A stretch of DNA of 59,418 nt from UMGS1002 sp045586785 (GTDB lineage: Bacteria; Bacillota; Clostridia; Oscillospirales; CAG-272), in NCBI GenBank assembly GCA_045586785.1, contig JAZNBA010000071.1:1-59418 (forward strand), given 5' to 3'. Shown in pieces: positions 1 to 7,955 of the stretch. The translations under genes were made by a program, and so were the position numbers. Every line of letters starts with the position of its first letter. Within the stretch, counting starts at the first letter, position 1. The notes beneath the pieces are model-generated. The model saw only the letters and a program-made list of their open reading frames with translations, was not told where the DNA came from and did no database searches.

Positions 1-29
1 GCTCCGAGGCGCGGTTTTGTTGATGAAAA

Positions 30-743
30 TTATTTTATGTATTTATCAATAGCGGCATCCCACATATGAGAATAAGATATGTTGGTTGGAAATCCGTTTT
101 TTGCAATAATATGTGCATAGTCTTCCCATGTCGTATAATTCAAAGGGACTGTTCCTTGCGGTATGCTTTCAAAAATCAGGTTTCCTTTATACTCATGTTT
201 TCCGTGAAATATTTGGGGAGACGCAAATAATAAATATTCACTGTCAGGTAATATTAATGTTTCGTAACTGAATTTTTCATTAAGTGGCGTTGCGGCTAAA
301 AATATCATCTTGTTTTCATTATCCACAACGTATTCATTGGCAAGCCACACATTGTCACCAACGCAAATATCATACTCAAATGCATCAGATACATGATATA
401 ATTCGGTTACTGTAGCATCTGTCAGCATTATATATGGGCTGGTATATTTGGATATTGCCTCACTCTCTGTAGGCTCTCCGCGATGTTTATAAGCCGTTTT
501 CTTTGATGTTTTTACTTTCATAATAACATTAGGATACGAATTGTTGGTAGAATAACTATCCATAGATTCAAAATCATTTGCATTATATAATGATATAATC
601 TGGATCGCGTCATATCCTTCGGGGGATATTACTCTGACTTCATATCCGTGATAGATATCAAATGTATTTTCAACCGAACCGCAGGACGACAGACTAAACA
701 AAATACATATTGCTATTAATGTACAAATAAATTTCAATTTCAT
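30..743 (-). CDS. Putative lipoprotein of unknown function
   Basis: The protein has 237 residues. The start at 743 gives a classic lipoprotein signal: MKLKF, a hydrophobic run, then the lipobox LSSC with the acylated Cys near residue 21. A GGGG ribosome binding site lies about 8 nt upstream of this ATG. An earlier in-frame ATG at 815 would put 24 non-signal residues ahead of the signal and is less likely. The mature part is about 215 residues, hydrophilic and rich in Asn, Tyr and Ser; I recognise no family in it. The gene looks more AT-rich than most of the window. It has its own sigma-A promoter (916-944) and a leader holding a terminator hairpin (804-834), so attenuation is likely. The lipoprotein call is firm; the function is unknown. 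Confidence 0.75.
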   Translation of the reverse strand: MKLKFICTLIAICILFSLSSCGSVENTFDIYHGYEVRVISPEGYDAIQIISLYNANDFESMDSYSTNNSYPNVIMKVKTSKKTAYKHRGEPTESEAISKYTSPYIMLTDATVTELYHVSDAFEYDICVGDNVWLANEYVVDNENKMIFLAATPLNEKFSYETLILPDSEYLLFASPQIFHGKHEYKGNLIFESIPQGTVPLNYTTWEDYAHIIAKNGFPTNISYSHMWDAAIDKYIK

Positions 744-909
744 ATGATTTATCCCCATTTCTGAATAATATAATGTTTGTCCAGCCACGATGGTGCGGTG
801 AATTAAAAAAAGCATAATGCGGCTTGCATTATGCGTTTACTTTTGCAACGATGTGGGCAGTCGAAGACAATAAACGCGTAATGTGTTTGTCGCCGTGGGG
901 CTGCTGTGT
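744..909 (-). promoter_or_regulatory. Attenuator-like leader upstream of the lipoprotein
   Basis: This is the predicted untranslated leader of the minus-strand lipoprotein gene. It contains an intrinsic terminator: on the minus strand GCATAATGC, a 5-nt loop, GCATTATGC and a run of seven T (804-834). Upstream, CATTACGCGTTTA (plus-strand 871-883) can pair at 12 of 13 positions with TAAACGCATAATG (plus-strand 827-839). That second segment contains the 5' arm of the terminator, so the two structures exclude each other. This is the usual layout of a transcription attenuator or riboswitch. I do not recognise a known aptamer. It could instead be a small RNA gene of about 105 nt. Confidence 0.5.
804..834 (-). 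terminator. Intrinsic terminator inside the leader
   Basis: On the minus strand, a 9-bp stem (GCATAATGC/GCATTATGC) is followed directly by seven T. It lies between the promoter at 916-944 and the lipoprotein start at 743. Confidence 0.7.
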
Positions 910-915
910 AAGTAT

Positions 916-944
916 ATTATAAAATACTATTTTTCAAATGTCAA
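916..944 (-). promoter_or_regulatory. Sigma-A promoter for the lipoprotein leader
   Basis: On the minus strand, TTGACA (939-944) and TATAAT (916-921) are separated by exactly 17 bp. Confidence 0.8.
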
Positions 945-995
945 TGCTTTTTGCAAATTGTTGTACGAGTTTATATTTATATGAAGCCTTGTGAA

Positions 996-1024
996 TTGAC
1001 AAAGCAACCCTTATGTGATATACT
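996..1024 (+). promoter_or_regulatory. Sigma-A promoter for the PHP gene
   Basis: TTGACA (996-1001), a 17-bp spacer and TATACT (1019-1024). The expected transcription start is about 30 nt ahead of the ATG at 1060. Confidence 0.75.
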
Positions 1025-1059
1025 TAAACCAACAAAAAACTGACGAAAGGATGTTCACC

Positions 1060-2091
1060 ATGTATCTTGAGCTTATACCCGAAGCGGGCAAATTTTATAA
1101 AGTAAATATGCACTGTCACTCCAATATTTCGGACGGAACACGCTCCCCCGAGGAGATCAAGGAATTCTACAAAAGCCACGGCTACAGCGCCGTTTGTTAT
1201 ACCGATCACGAGGTGCTGATTTCCCACAAGGACCTGTGCGACGATGAATTTGTCGCCCTGCACGGCTTTGAGATCGCCATCAAAAAGGACGAAAAGGGGC
1301 ACACCGCATTCTTTATGCCGGTCTACCACTTCAATCTTATCGCAAAGTCCCAGGACAACCTGACAATGCCGCATTATTACCGCGATAACCCCTCCTGCGC
1401 GGGCAACTCGCGTCGGTGGATAAACGAGTGCGGCGTCTGGGATGACAACGATATAATCGACCACACCGAGTATGATATAGACTGGATAAACGAGCATCTT
1501 GATGCCATCAACAAGGGCGGATTTCTGATCACATATAATCACCCCCGCTGGTCGCTTCAGGACGTACGCGACTTCGGCGGTCTGCGCCATGTCCATGCGT
1601 TTGAGCTTATCAACGGTGGTTGCGTTCGCCTTAACGACAACACCTCCTTACCTTACGACGAATATCTGCGTGAGGGCGGCCGTGCCGTTCCCGTCGGTGG
1701 CGACGACAACCACAATGTAAATACCAGCCTGCTTGGTTGGACTATGATCAAGGCACCCGAGCTGACGTATGACGCGCTGATGGCAGCGTATGAGCGCGGC
1801 GATTGCTATGCTTCCGACGGTCCCGAGATACACAGTCTTGTCATACGCGACGGCAAGATAGTGGTCAAGACCTCGCCCGCCGCTGTCATTACACTGATCA
1901 GCGAGGGCAGACATACCCAGTGGAAGCGCTCCGCGGATCGCAGTAAGATATTTACCGAGGCGGAATTTACATACGATCCCGCAAAATTCGGCAAGTATTT
2001 CCGCATCGAGGTGCGCGACAGCCAGGGCTATCACGCATATTCAAATGCGTATTTTGTGGATGAGATAGAGCAAAAATTGGGGGATAAATAA
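1060..2091 (+). CDS. PHP-domain phosphoesterase
   Basis: The protein has 343 residues and belongs to the polymerase-and-histidinol-phosphatase (PHP) superfamily of metal-dependent phosphoesterases. Metal-ligand motifs are visible: HCHSNISDG at 18-26 and YTDHE at 47-51, with later histidines in YNHPRW and GGDDNHN. The start at 1060 has AAAGG nine bases upstream; the ATG at 1051 abuts that site and is less likely. It has its own promoter and no obvious terminator. A second PHP protein lies at 6603. The fold is clear but the substrate cannot be read from sequence; PHP proteins outside DNA polymerases act on nucleotides, sugar phosphates or histidinol phosphate. Confidence 0.88.
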   Translation: MYLELIPEAGKFYKVNMHCHSNISDGTRSPEEIKEFYKSHGYSAVCYTDHEVLISHKDLCDDEFVALHGFEIAIKKDEKGHTAFFMPVYHFNLIAKSQDNLTMPHYYRDNPSCAGNSRRWINECGVWDDNDIIDHTEYDIDWINEHLDAINKGGFLITYNHPRWSLQDVRDFGGLRHVHAFELINGGCVRLNDNTSLPYDEYLREGGRAVPVGGDDNHNVNTSLLGWTMIKAPELTYDALMAAYERGDCYASDGPEIHSLVIRDGKIVVKTSPAAVITLISEGRHTQWKRSADRSKIFTEAEFTYDPAKFGKYFRIEVRDSQGYHAYSNAYFVDEIEQKLGDK

Positions 2092-2111
2092 CAAAAAAAT
2101 ATTAAATCAAC

Positions 2112-2136
2112 GGAACTTTTTGCGTTTTGGTGCGTC
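2112..2136 (+). promoter_or_regulatory. ECF sigma-type promoter, copy 1
   Basis: GGAAC (2112-2116), a 16-nt spacer and CGTC (2133-2136) fit the general consensus of extracytoplasmic-function sigma factors (-35 with AAC, -10 with CGTC). The same arrangement occurs upstream of the paralogous gene at 3354. No ECF sigma gene lies in the window. Confidence 0.6.
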
Positions 2137-2164
2137 TTAATATAACATAAGGAGGTAAAATGTT

Positions 2165-3286
2165 ATGAAAAACAAAAGATTTGTTACTATAACGGTTATT
2201 GTTTTAATACTTATGATGTTTTCCGCTTGTGCAATGGACGGTTCGGATAGCAAAGCAAGCAATATCAAAAGTATAACCGATAATTCAGTGGGTCTTGTGC
2301 TCACTGATGTTGAGGAGCCGTTTTATGAAGATTACCGTTACAAGTATAGCTTTGGCAACCCGATAAGTCAACATATTATTGTAAAATACAAGGACGGAAC
2401 CGAGGAGAATGTCAGAGTTGCGCTTGAGGGCGGCCGTATTCAGATAAACGACCTGGACAGTTACGGCATCCGCTATTTTGCCGAGCCGAAGGTGTATATA
2501 GGCGATAACATACTTATTGACTCGTTGTCGGCAAGAAGCGTAAATACGGACACAGACGACCTTGCATCGTTTATCACACCGTCTACCCATGACAATGTCG
2601 CCCCCGAAAAGTCCGTGACGTTTGACGGGGTAACGTACACCGCTCTTTACGATGAATCCAATTATTCGGAATATAATACCTTGATAGACAGCTATGAGGT
2701 ACGCGACGATGACGGAAAGCGGTATATTATATTTGAGATAAGCCGAGAACAGGACATATTGGTGGGAGTGCGTTATGTAAATAATTATTATACCGATAAC
2801 CGTTCCGGAAAAATGCAGTCGAGAGATTTTTATATTGATGCGGCAAAGCAAGCTATCGCGCCGTTTATTGACGTTTCCGATTACAATGTGAATTTCGATG
2901 TGCCCGCGGTTTACACAGTCAATCCGTTTTATGTGTATTTTGAACGTAAGATAGGAGATTTTGTTTTAACGTCGGCATACGTACGCTTGCTGGCGGACGG
3001 AACTGTATTCGAAGTACATTCCGAAAAGGATTACGATTGGGATTCGGCAATGCAACGTATCGGCAGTATCGACAGCAGTATGTTTGATGAGGTGATTGAA
3101 CAAAAGCTGATGGCGGCGCATGCGGAAAGAGAAATACCTTATCTCGGCTATTCAATCAAAAAGCAACGTATAGCACCCGATAAAAACGGAAAAATGGCGC
3201 TTCATGTTTTAGTCGAGCCGATAAGCCGGGAGGACAATGACGCACTTTTCATAAATCCTCTTGTTATGGGAATTTATGTGGAATAA
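2165..3286 (+). CDS. Putative lipoprotein, paralogue 1
   Basis: The protein has 373 residues with a lipoprotein signal (MKNKRF, hydrophobic core, lipobox FSAC, Cys22). Residues about 34-109 form a module (ITDN, TDVEEPFYEDY, YSFGNP, IIVKYKDGTEENV, LDxYGIRYFAEPK) that occurs twice more in the next gene. The remaining ~260 residues match no family I recognise. AAGGAGG lies just upstream of the ATG. The preceding ~60 bp, with its ECF-type promoter, is nearly the same as the sequence before the next gene, so promoter and gene start were duplicated together. The ECF-like promoter suggests an envelope-stress role; that is inference. Confidence 0.8.
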   Translation: MKNKRFVTITVIVLILMMFSACAMDGSDSKASNIKSITDNSVGLVLTDVEEPFYEDYRYKYSFGNPISQHIIVKYKDGTEENVRVALEGGRIQINDLDSYGIRYFAEPKVYIGDNILIDSLSARSVNTDTDDLASFITPSTHDNVAPEKSVTFDGVTYTALYDESNYSEYNTLIDSYEVRDDDGKRYIIFEISREQDILVGVRYVNNYYTDNRSGKMQSRDFYIDAAKQAIAPFIDVSDYNVNFDVPAVYTVNPFYVYFERKIGDFVLTSAYVRLLADGTVFEVHSEKDYDWDSAMQRIGSIDSSMFDEVIEQKLMAAHAEREIPYLGYSIKKQRIAPDKNGKMALHVLVEPISREDNDALFINPLVMGIYVE

Positions 3287-3301
3287 AAATGTTAAAACGA
3301 C

Positions 3302-3326
3302 GGAACTTTTTGCAGCCTTATGCGTC
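3302..3326 (+). promoter_or_regulatory. ECF sigma-type promoter, copy 2
   Basis: GGAAC (3302-3306), 16 nt, CGTC (3323-3326). The key elements and spacing match copy 1 at 2112, while the spacer sequence differs. Confidence 0.6.
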
Positions 3327-3353
3327 TGTATAAACATAAGGAGGTAAACTATC

Positions 3354-4361
3354 ATGAAAAACAAAAAGTTCATTATTTTAATAGCTGTTGCTTTGATACT
3401 TATGATGTTCGCCGCTTGTGCAAAGAACAATTCGGATGATTCAGAGCAGATCACGCTTATTGATATTCATGTCAATGACTGTGACGGTATTGATCAGAAA
3501 ATATCGTCCGAGATCAAAACCGCATATTGCAAGTTTACGTGTGACAAAAACTATGGCGGTGAGCCGCGTTTTGCACCGTCGGATATGTATATTCTTCGCT
3601 ATGAGGGCAAGATAGGGGACTGCCACATCGTGATGATGGGCGGTGACGAAATAGACTACACCCAAGCACTTCGCGGTGTGGATGTCGCAGGCTACAGGCT
3701 TGTATTCGGCAACGGGCAACCGGTCTACGCATACAATAATGGCAATTTTTATACCATAGGTGAAGCATATGACGCCGGGCTGTTGAGTCGGGAGAATGTG
3801 TATCAGATAGGTTCAATTTTTGATCCGGAGTTTATTTCGCGTAATTCCGGCGAGCAGCCTGCCGATACCGAGATCGGCATCGAGAGCATAACCGACAATT
3901 CGAGCGGTCTTGCAGTCTCGGATGTAGAAGAGCGCATTTACGAAGATTACAGCCACATATACGTTTTCGGCAACCCCAGAAGCCAATATGTTATTGTAAA
4001 GTATACCGACGGAACCGAGGAGAATGTCAAAGAGGCGCTTGGAAGTGGTCGTATTAAGATAACAGATCTTGACAGATACGGCATCAGTTATTTTGCAGAG
4101 CCCAAGCTTATAGAAAGTATTATAGATATAAGTCAAAGAGACCAACTGGATACATCAGACGCATTGGAGTTCTTTTACCGTGATGACACTTACAATTATA
4201 GTTTTTCCTCAATAAAAAGTCATTATATTATTGTCCGTTATAAGGACGGCACCGAGCAAAACGTAAAGGATGCGCTGGAGGCGGGAAAGATTAAAATATC
4301 CGACCTCGATTGGTTTGGAATAAAATATTATAAAGAACCGCTTGAAAATTTTCATGAATAA
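3354..4361 (+). CDS. Putative lipoprotein, paralogue 2, with two repeat modules
   Basis: The protein has 335 residues. Its signal (MKNKKF... FAAC, Cys22) nearly repeats that of the preceding gene. Residues about 75-155 form a separate region (YILRYEGKIGDCHIVMM ... NGNFYTIGEAYDAGLLS) of a type seen in other clostridial lipoproteins. Residues 177-251 and 255-329 are two copies of the module found once in paralogue 1 (VIVKYTDGTEENVKEAL and IIVRYKDGTEQNVKDAL, then LDxxGIxY). Ribosome binding site AAGGAGG. A bidirectional terminator follows. The function is unknown; a surface-exposed binding role is a guess. Confidence 0.8.
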   Translation: MKNKKFIILIAVALILMMFAACAKNNSDDSEQITLIDIHVNDCDGIDQKISSEIKTAYCKFTCDKNYGGEPRFAPSDMYILRYEGKIGDCHIVMMGGDEIDYTQALRGVDVAGYRLVFGNGQPVYAYNNGNFYTIGEAYDAGLLSRENVYQIGSIFDPEFISRNSGEQPADTEIGIESITDNSSGLAVSDVEERIYEDYSHIYVFGNPRSQYVIVKYTDGTEENVKEALGSGRIKITDLDRYGISYFAEPKLIESIIDISQRDQLDTSDALEFFYRDDTYNYSFSSIKSHYIIVRYKDGTEQNVKDALEAGKIKISDLDWFGIKYYKEPLENFHE

Positions 4362-4362
4362 T

Positions 4363-4399
4363 AAAATGAGGGAGAGTCGATTTGGCTCTCCCTTATTTT
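4363..4399. terminator. Bidirectional intrinsic terminator between convergent genes
   Basis: AAAATGAGGGAGAG and CTCTCCCTTATTTT form a stem with A/T tails on both sides. It serves the lipoprotein gene (plus) and the UPF0371 gene (minus). Confidence 0.8.
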
Positions 4400-4407
4400 G
4401 TCACTAT

Positions 4408-5892
4408 TTATTTATGATAAAGCTTTTTGGTTTGGTAGACAGGCTCGCAGGTCAGATTTACGCCCAGCTTTTTGAACACGCCCGCGTCGACGTCCGACAG
4501 TATAACGGTGGAATGTGCCTCAGCGCCCCGCAGTCCTTCAAGCTGAGACAGCGCGCATGCCGCGGTGGGATCGGTAACCGCGCATATGGACAGCGCGATA
4601 AGAATTTCGTCGGTGTGCAGTCTGGGGTTGTGGTTGCCCATGTGTCCCGTTTTCAGCTTCTGGATAGGCTCTATAATGCTGGGGGACATAAGATGCGTGC
4701 TGTCATCAATTCCGCCGAGTGCTTTGAGGGCATTAAGCAGTGCCGCACTGGACGCGCCCAGCAGGGAAGATGTTTTACCTGTGATTATACGGCCATCGGG
4801 TAATTCGATAGCGACGGCAGGACCGCCGGTACGCTCCGCGTTTGCAAGCGCGGGGGCTACACATTTACGTATTGCCGGCGAGATGCCCATGGAATTCATC
4901 AGCATTTCAAGTCTATAGACCTCGGATGCCTCTGCCATACTCTGACGCTGTGCGCAGCAGGTGGCGTAATAGCGGCGGACGATCTCCTGCTTGGATGCCT
5001 CGCGGCATACCTCGTCATCAAAAATAGCGTTTCCCGCCATATTTACGCCCATATCAGTGGGACTCTTGTAAGGGCAGGAGTTGTATATTTTATTCAGCAT
5101 TGCCTGAAGCACGGGGAAGATCTCAACGTCACGGTTGTAATTTACAGTAGTTTCGCCGTAAGCCTCCAGGTGGAAGGGGTCGATCATATTGACGTCGTCA
5201 AGATCCGCCGTTGCCGCCTCGTACGCAAGGTTGACGGGGTGCTTCAAGGGCAGATTCCAGATGGGGAAGGTCTCAAATTTAGCGTATCCCGCCGCAACGC
5301 CGCGCTTTTGCTCATGATAAAGCTGGGAGAGGCAGGTCGCCATTTTGCCGCTTCCGGGACCGGGGGCGGTAACGACTACCAACGAGCGCGAGGTCTTGAT
5401 GTATTCGTTTTTGCCGTAGCCCTCATCGCTGACGATGAGCGGAATATTATAAGGATAATCCTGAATGGGATAGTGATGGTAAACGTCAATGCCCAAAGCC
5501 TGAAGCTTTTTCGCAAATCGCTCGGCGTTATGCTGACCGCAATACTGCGTAAGCACTACGCTGCCAACATAGAGGCCTATTCCGCGAAAAGCGTCAATAA
5601 GGCGCAGTACGTCAAGATCATATGTGATGCCCAGATCTCCGCGGCGCTTGTTTTTCTCAATGGCATCCGCGCTGATAACTATGACTATTTCTGCTTCGTC
5701 GCGTAGCTCCATCAGCATTTTTACCTTGCTGTCGGGGGCAAAGCCGGGCAGTACGCGTGCGGCGTGGAAATCGTCAAACAGCTTACCGCCGAACTCAAGA
5801 TACAGCTTACCGCCGAAATGGTCGATTCGCTCCCTTATTTTCTCGGATTGCAGTTTTATATATTTTTCGTTGTCAAAGCCTATTTTAAACAT
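4408..5892 (-). CDS. UPF0371 / DUF1846 family protein
   Basis: The protein has 494 residues, the usual full length for the DUF1846 (UPF0371) family, which is widespread in Bacillota and has no settled biochemical role. Family-like stretches are MFKIGFDNEKY at the start, the ISADAIEKNKRRGDLGITYD region, YPIQDYPYNIP, and a glycine-rich loop VTAPGPGSGKMAT near residues 175-187 that resembles a phosphate-binding loop. AGGAGA lies upstream of the ATG. The gene is monocistronic, with a terminator at its 3' end and a GC-rich hairpin just 5' of it. Family assignment is confident; function is open. Confidence 0.88.
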   Translation of the reverse strand: MFKIGFDNEKYIKLQSEKIRERIDHFGGKLYLEFGGKLFDDFHAARVLPGFAPDSKVKMLMELRDEAEIVIVISADAIEKNKRRGDLGITYDLDVLRLIDAFRGIGLYVGSVVLTQYCGQHNAERFAKKLQALGIDVYHHYPIQDYPYNIPLIVSDEGYGKNEYIKTSRSLVVVTAPGPGSGKMATCLSQLYHEQKRGVAAGYAKFETFPIWNLPLKHPVNLAYEAATADLDDVNMIDPFHLEAYGETTVNYNRDVEIFPVLQAMLNKIYNSCPYKSPTDMGVNMAGNAIFDDEVCREASKQEIVRRYYATCCAQRQSMAEASEVYRLEMLMNSMGISPAIRKCVAPALANAERTGGPAVAIELPDGRIITGKTSSLLGASSAALLNALKALGGIDDSTHLMSPSIIEPIQKLKTGHMGNHNPRLHTDEILIALSICAVTDPTAACALSQLEGLRGAEAHSTVILSDVDAGVFKKLGVNLTCEPVYQTKKLYHK

Positions 5893-5923
5893 TTTAGTCT
5901 CCTTGATATGACACTAAAAATTG

Positions 5924-5955
5924 AAAGCGGACCCCCAGGGGTTCCGCTTTTTTTC
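5924..5955 (+). terminator. Terminator-like hairpin 5' of the UPF0371 gene
   Basis: AAAGCGGA and TCCGCTTT flank a CCCCC/GGGG core, with a T7 run on the plus strand. Seen from the minus strand it lies in the leader of the UPF0371 gene with a weaker T tail. It may end plus-strand transcription or form a 5' leader structure. Confidence 0.5.
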
Positions 5956-6100
5956 TGTGCCCTATTAAGTATAGCACTTTTCAGATCATTTTGCAACATA
6001 ATTTTCAATTTTTTTTATTTTTTCTCCGATATATTGTCGGCCTGTTAAAACGGCGTATGAAATTTTTTCATATGCTTTTTTTAGTTGACTTTTAGGTTGA

Positions 6101-6399
6101 GGTGATACAATACGTCTGTATGACACGCCTGATTTTCGTGTCATACGAAAATCACTTAAAAAACCGAAATACAAGCAAAAGCTGCGAATACATACATATG
6201 ACGAGCCGAGCGACGGCAGTACAGCGTTTGTGGAAATAAAGAAAAAATACAAAGGCGTGGTCTACAAGCGACGCGTGGATATGAGTTATGACGAGGTGGC
6301 AGAAAACCGTCAAGCGGATGTATTAAAGTATTTACGGCAAACGCAAGCATCTCCGAGGGCAAAGAGGTCAGCAAAAAAATGCTGACGGAGAGAAGCTGA
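6101..6399 (+). pseudogene. Remnant of a VTC-domain polyphosphate polymerase gene
   Basis: From 6119 the plus strand reads YDTPDFRVIRKSLKKPKYKQ, then KLRIHTYDEPSDGSTAFVEI, then KKKYKGVVYKRRVDMSYDEV. This matches the central part of VTC-domain proteins (the YFDTP, KLRxRxY and VEIKKKxxGVVYKRR motifs), the family of polyphosphate-synthesising enzymes. The frame is open only from 6101, just after a stop, and has no start codon, so the N-terminus is missing. It ends at 6385. The adjacent frame stays open to 6399 and reads plausibly, which suggests a frameshift near 6300. The C-terminal half of the domain is absent. No promoter or ribosome binding site is visible. This is a decayed gene. Confidence 0.75.
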
Positions 6400-6516
6400 T
6401 AAGCTTTGTAGTCCCCAAACGAATTTCGCTTATCATTTATGCCGCGGTAGGACTTTCGGGTTGCTCGGTATGGTAGGAAGATAGTAAGATCGCGGACATG
6501 AGATCACGATGAATAC
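6400..6516. other. Intergenic stretch without recognised content
   Basis: This lies between the VTC remnant and the PHP promoter. I see no open frame with a ribosome binding site and no strong hairpin. It probably holds further decayed sequence of the lost gene. Confidence 0.4.
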
Positions 6517-6545
6517 TTGACTTTTTGGCTTGATTAATGTATTAT
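6517..6545 (+). promoter_or_regulatory. Sigma-A promoter for the PHP-SecB-kinase operon
   Basis: TTGACT (6517-6522), a 17-bp spacer and TATTAT (6540-6545). Confidence 0.75.
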
Positions 6546-6548
6546 ATT

Positions 6549-6582
6549 AATAGCCGCGGACACCTCGGTGTCCGCGGTTATT
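6549..6582 (+). promoter_or_regulatory. 5'-leader hairpin
   Basis: CCGCGGACAC and GTGTCCGCGG pair around a four-base loop, extended by AATAG/TTATT to about 15 bp. The hairpin begins at the expected transcription start and ends six bases before the AAAGGAG ribosome binding site. No T run follows, so it is not a terminator. It could protect the 5' end of the mRNA or bind a regulator. Confidence 0.55.
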
Positions 6583-6602
6583 GTGGTAAAGGAGTCCGAT
6601 AT

Positions 6603-7517
6603 ATGAAGCTTTACGCCAATTTACATAATCACACCACTCACTCGGACGGTGTGTATTCGCCGCGAGAGATAGTGGAGGTCGCCAAAAAAGAGGGCTACGG
6701 TGCTTTTGCCGTGACAGACCACGACACTGTTACCGCCTGCCGCGAGGTCAAGGCAGAGTGTGAAAAGCAGGGACTTGAATGGATATTCGGCGCGGAATTT
6801 TCGTCGCCCTGCAAGAGTCTTGGCACCAACTTCCACATTCTCGGATTTCATTTCGATCCCGAATTCCCCGAGATGAAAAGCTATCTCGAGCAGCGCAGCT
6901 ATTGTGAGGCGCATCAGACGAGAGTTTTGTTTGAGCGTGGCGTAGCCGAGGGCAATATTTCGGGCATTGATTGGCAAGAGGTGTTGGAGTTTAATCGCGG
7001 TATTACGTGGATATGCAACGAGCACGTTTTTCGTGCCATGAAGGCAAAGGGACTTAAAACGGATACCGATTATCCCGAATTTTTCTCAAAGGTCTACGGA
7101 CGCAGGCGCAGTCAGGTGGTGCCGCCCTTTGAATTTCTGCCGGCAGAGGAGATAGTTGCGCTTATCCGACGGGCGGGCGGAATCGCTATCGTTGCGCATC
7201 CTCATAATCAGCTGAGGTTTGCTGACGAGCTTGTAAAAATGGGTGTCGAGGGACTTGAGGTCTGGCATCATATGCTGAATGACGATGAAAGAGACGAGGC
7301 GTTGCGCGTGGCGCTGAAATATGATATGCTGGTCTCGGGCGGTGCCGACCACGCAGGACTTTGCGGTGGTCAGTATTCACGATATGCCGAGCCGGAGAAG
7401 ACGGGCTTCTATTTCGAACCGTGTACGCTGGGTACGACAAAAGCGTTCTTTGACGAAATAAAGAGCGGCGTGCGTATGCCCGGAAGAGCTGACGTTATTA
7501 AGAGCCTGATAAAATAA
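6603..7517 (+). CDS. PHP-domain phosphoesterase
   Basis: The protein has 304 residues. The PHP motifs are textbook: HNHTTHSDG (8-16) and VTDHDT (37-42), then VAHPHNQ (about 199-205) and GGADHAG (about 243-249), all supplying metal ligands. The overall pattern resembles the YciV/RnaAM-type branch (nucleoside 3',5'-bisphosphate phosphatases and 5'-3' exonucleases), but the substrate cannot be fixed from sequence. The start at 6603 has AAAGGAG eight bases upstream; upstream in-frame codons would run through the leader hairpin and are not used. It is the first gene of an apparent operon with the SecB-like and FGGY kinase genes. Confidence 0.85.
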   Translation: MKLYANLHNHTTHSDGVYSPREIVEVAKKEGYGAFAVTDHDTVTACREVKAECEKQGLEWIFGAEFSSPCKSLGTNFHILGFHFDPEFPEMKSYLEQRSYCEAHQTRVLFERGVAEGNISGIDWQEVLEFNRGITWICNEHVFRAMKAKGLKTDTDYPEFFSKVYGRRRSQVVPPFEFLPAEEIVALIRRAGGIAIVAHPHNQLRFADELVKMGVEGLEVWHHMLNDDERDEALRVALKYDMLVSGGADHAGLCGGQYSRYAEPEKTGFYFEPCTLGTTKAFFDEIKSGVRMPGRADVIKSLIK

Positions 7518-7541
7518 TATAAAGAACGGAAGGATGTAAAA

Positions 7542-7949
7542 ATGTCTACGGTAACACTTAAAGGATATAACGCGGTGGAGTTTTCCTTCGCAAATAAGCT
7601 GCCTCACGGCACTCAGATAAAGCTTGGAAACAAGTATCAGTTTAACGTCAAATATGCCCCTAACAACAGCTGTGTGGGTGAAATGAGCGTTAACGTTTTT
7701 GACAGAGACCACGAGGATAAATTTTTTGTAAAGCTTGTGCTGCGCGGACTGTTTGAGTTTTCGGACAAGGCGGAGAAGGAGCAGGTGCATGTTGACAGCT
7801 ATAAGGCGCTGTTCCCCTATGCACGCGCAATTATTACCACGCTGACCGCCAACGCGGGTATTCCGCCCATCATTATTCCCGAGGCGGATATTGAGTCACA
7901 GAGCATTTACCGCTTTAACCTTGGCGGCAAGCCCGATCCTAAAAACTGA
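7542..7949 (+). CDS. SecB-like protein-export chaperone
   Basis: The protein has 135 residues. The C-terminal part (YARAIITTLTANAGIPPIII, then PEADIESQSIYRF) has the signature of the SecB fold, in which the conserved segment reads roughly YAR...t...G.PP..l. The length is slightly short of proteobacterial SecB (~155). SecB-like proteins in Bacillota are less well studied and can serve as export chaperones or as antitoxin chaperones; no toxin gene is adjacent here. GGAAGGA lies upstream of the ATG. It sits 24 nt after the PHP gene and 6 nt before the FGGY kinase. Confidence 0.65.
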   Translation: MSTVTLKGYNAVEFSFANKLPHGTQIKLGNKYQFNVKYAPNNSCVGEMSVNVFDRDHEDKFFVKLVLRGLFEFSDKAEKEQVHVDSYKALFPYARAIITTLTANAGIPPIIIPEADIESQSIYRFNLGGKPDPKN

Positions 7950-7955
7950 CGAGCT

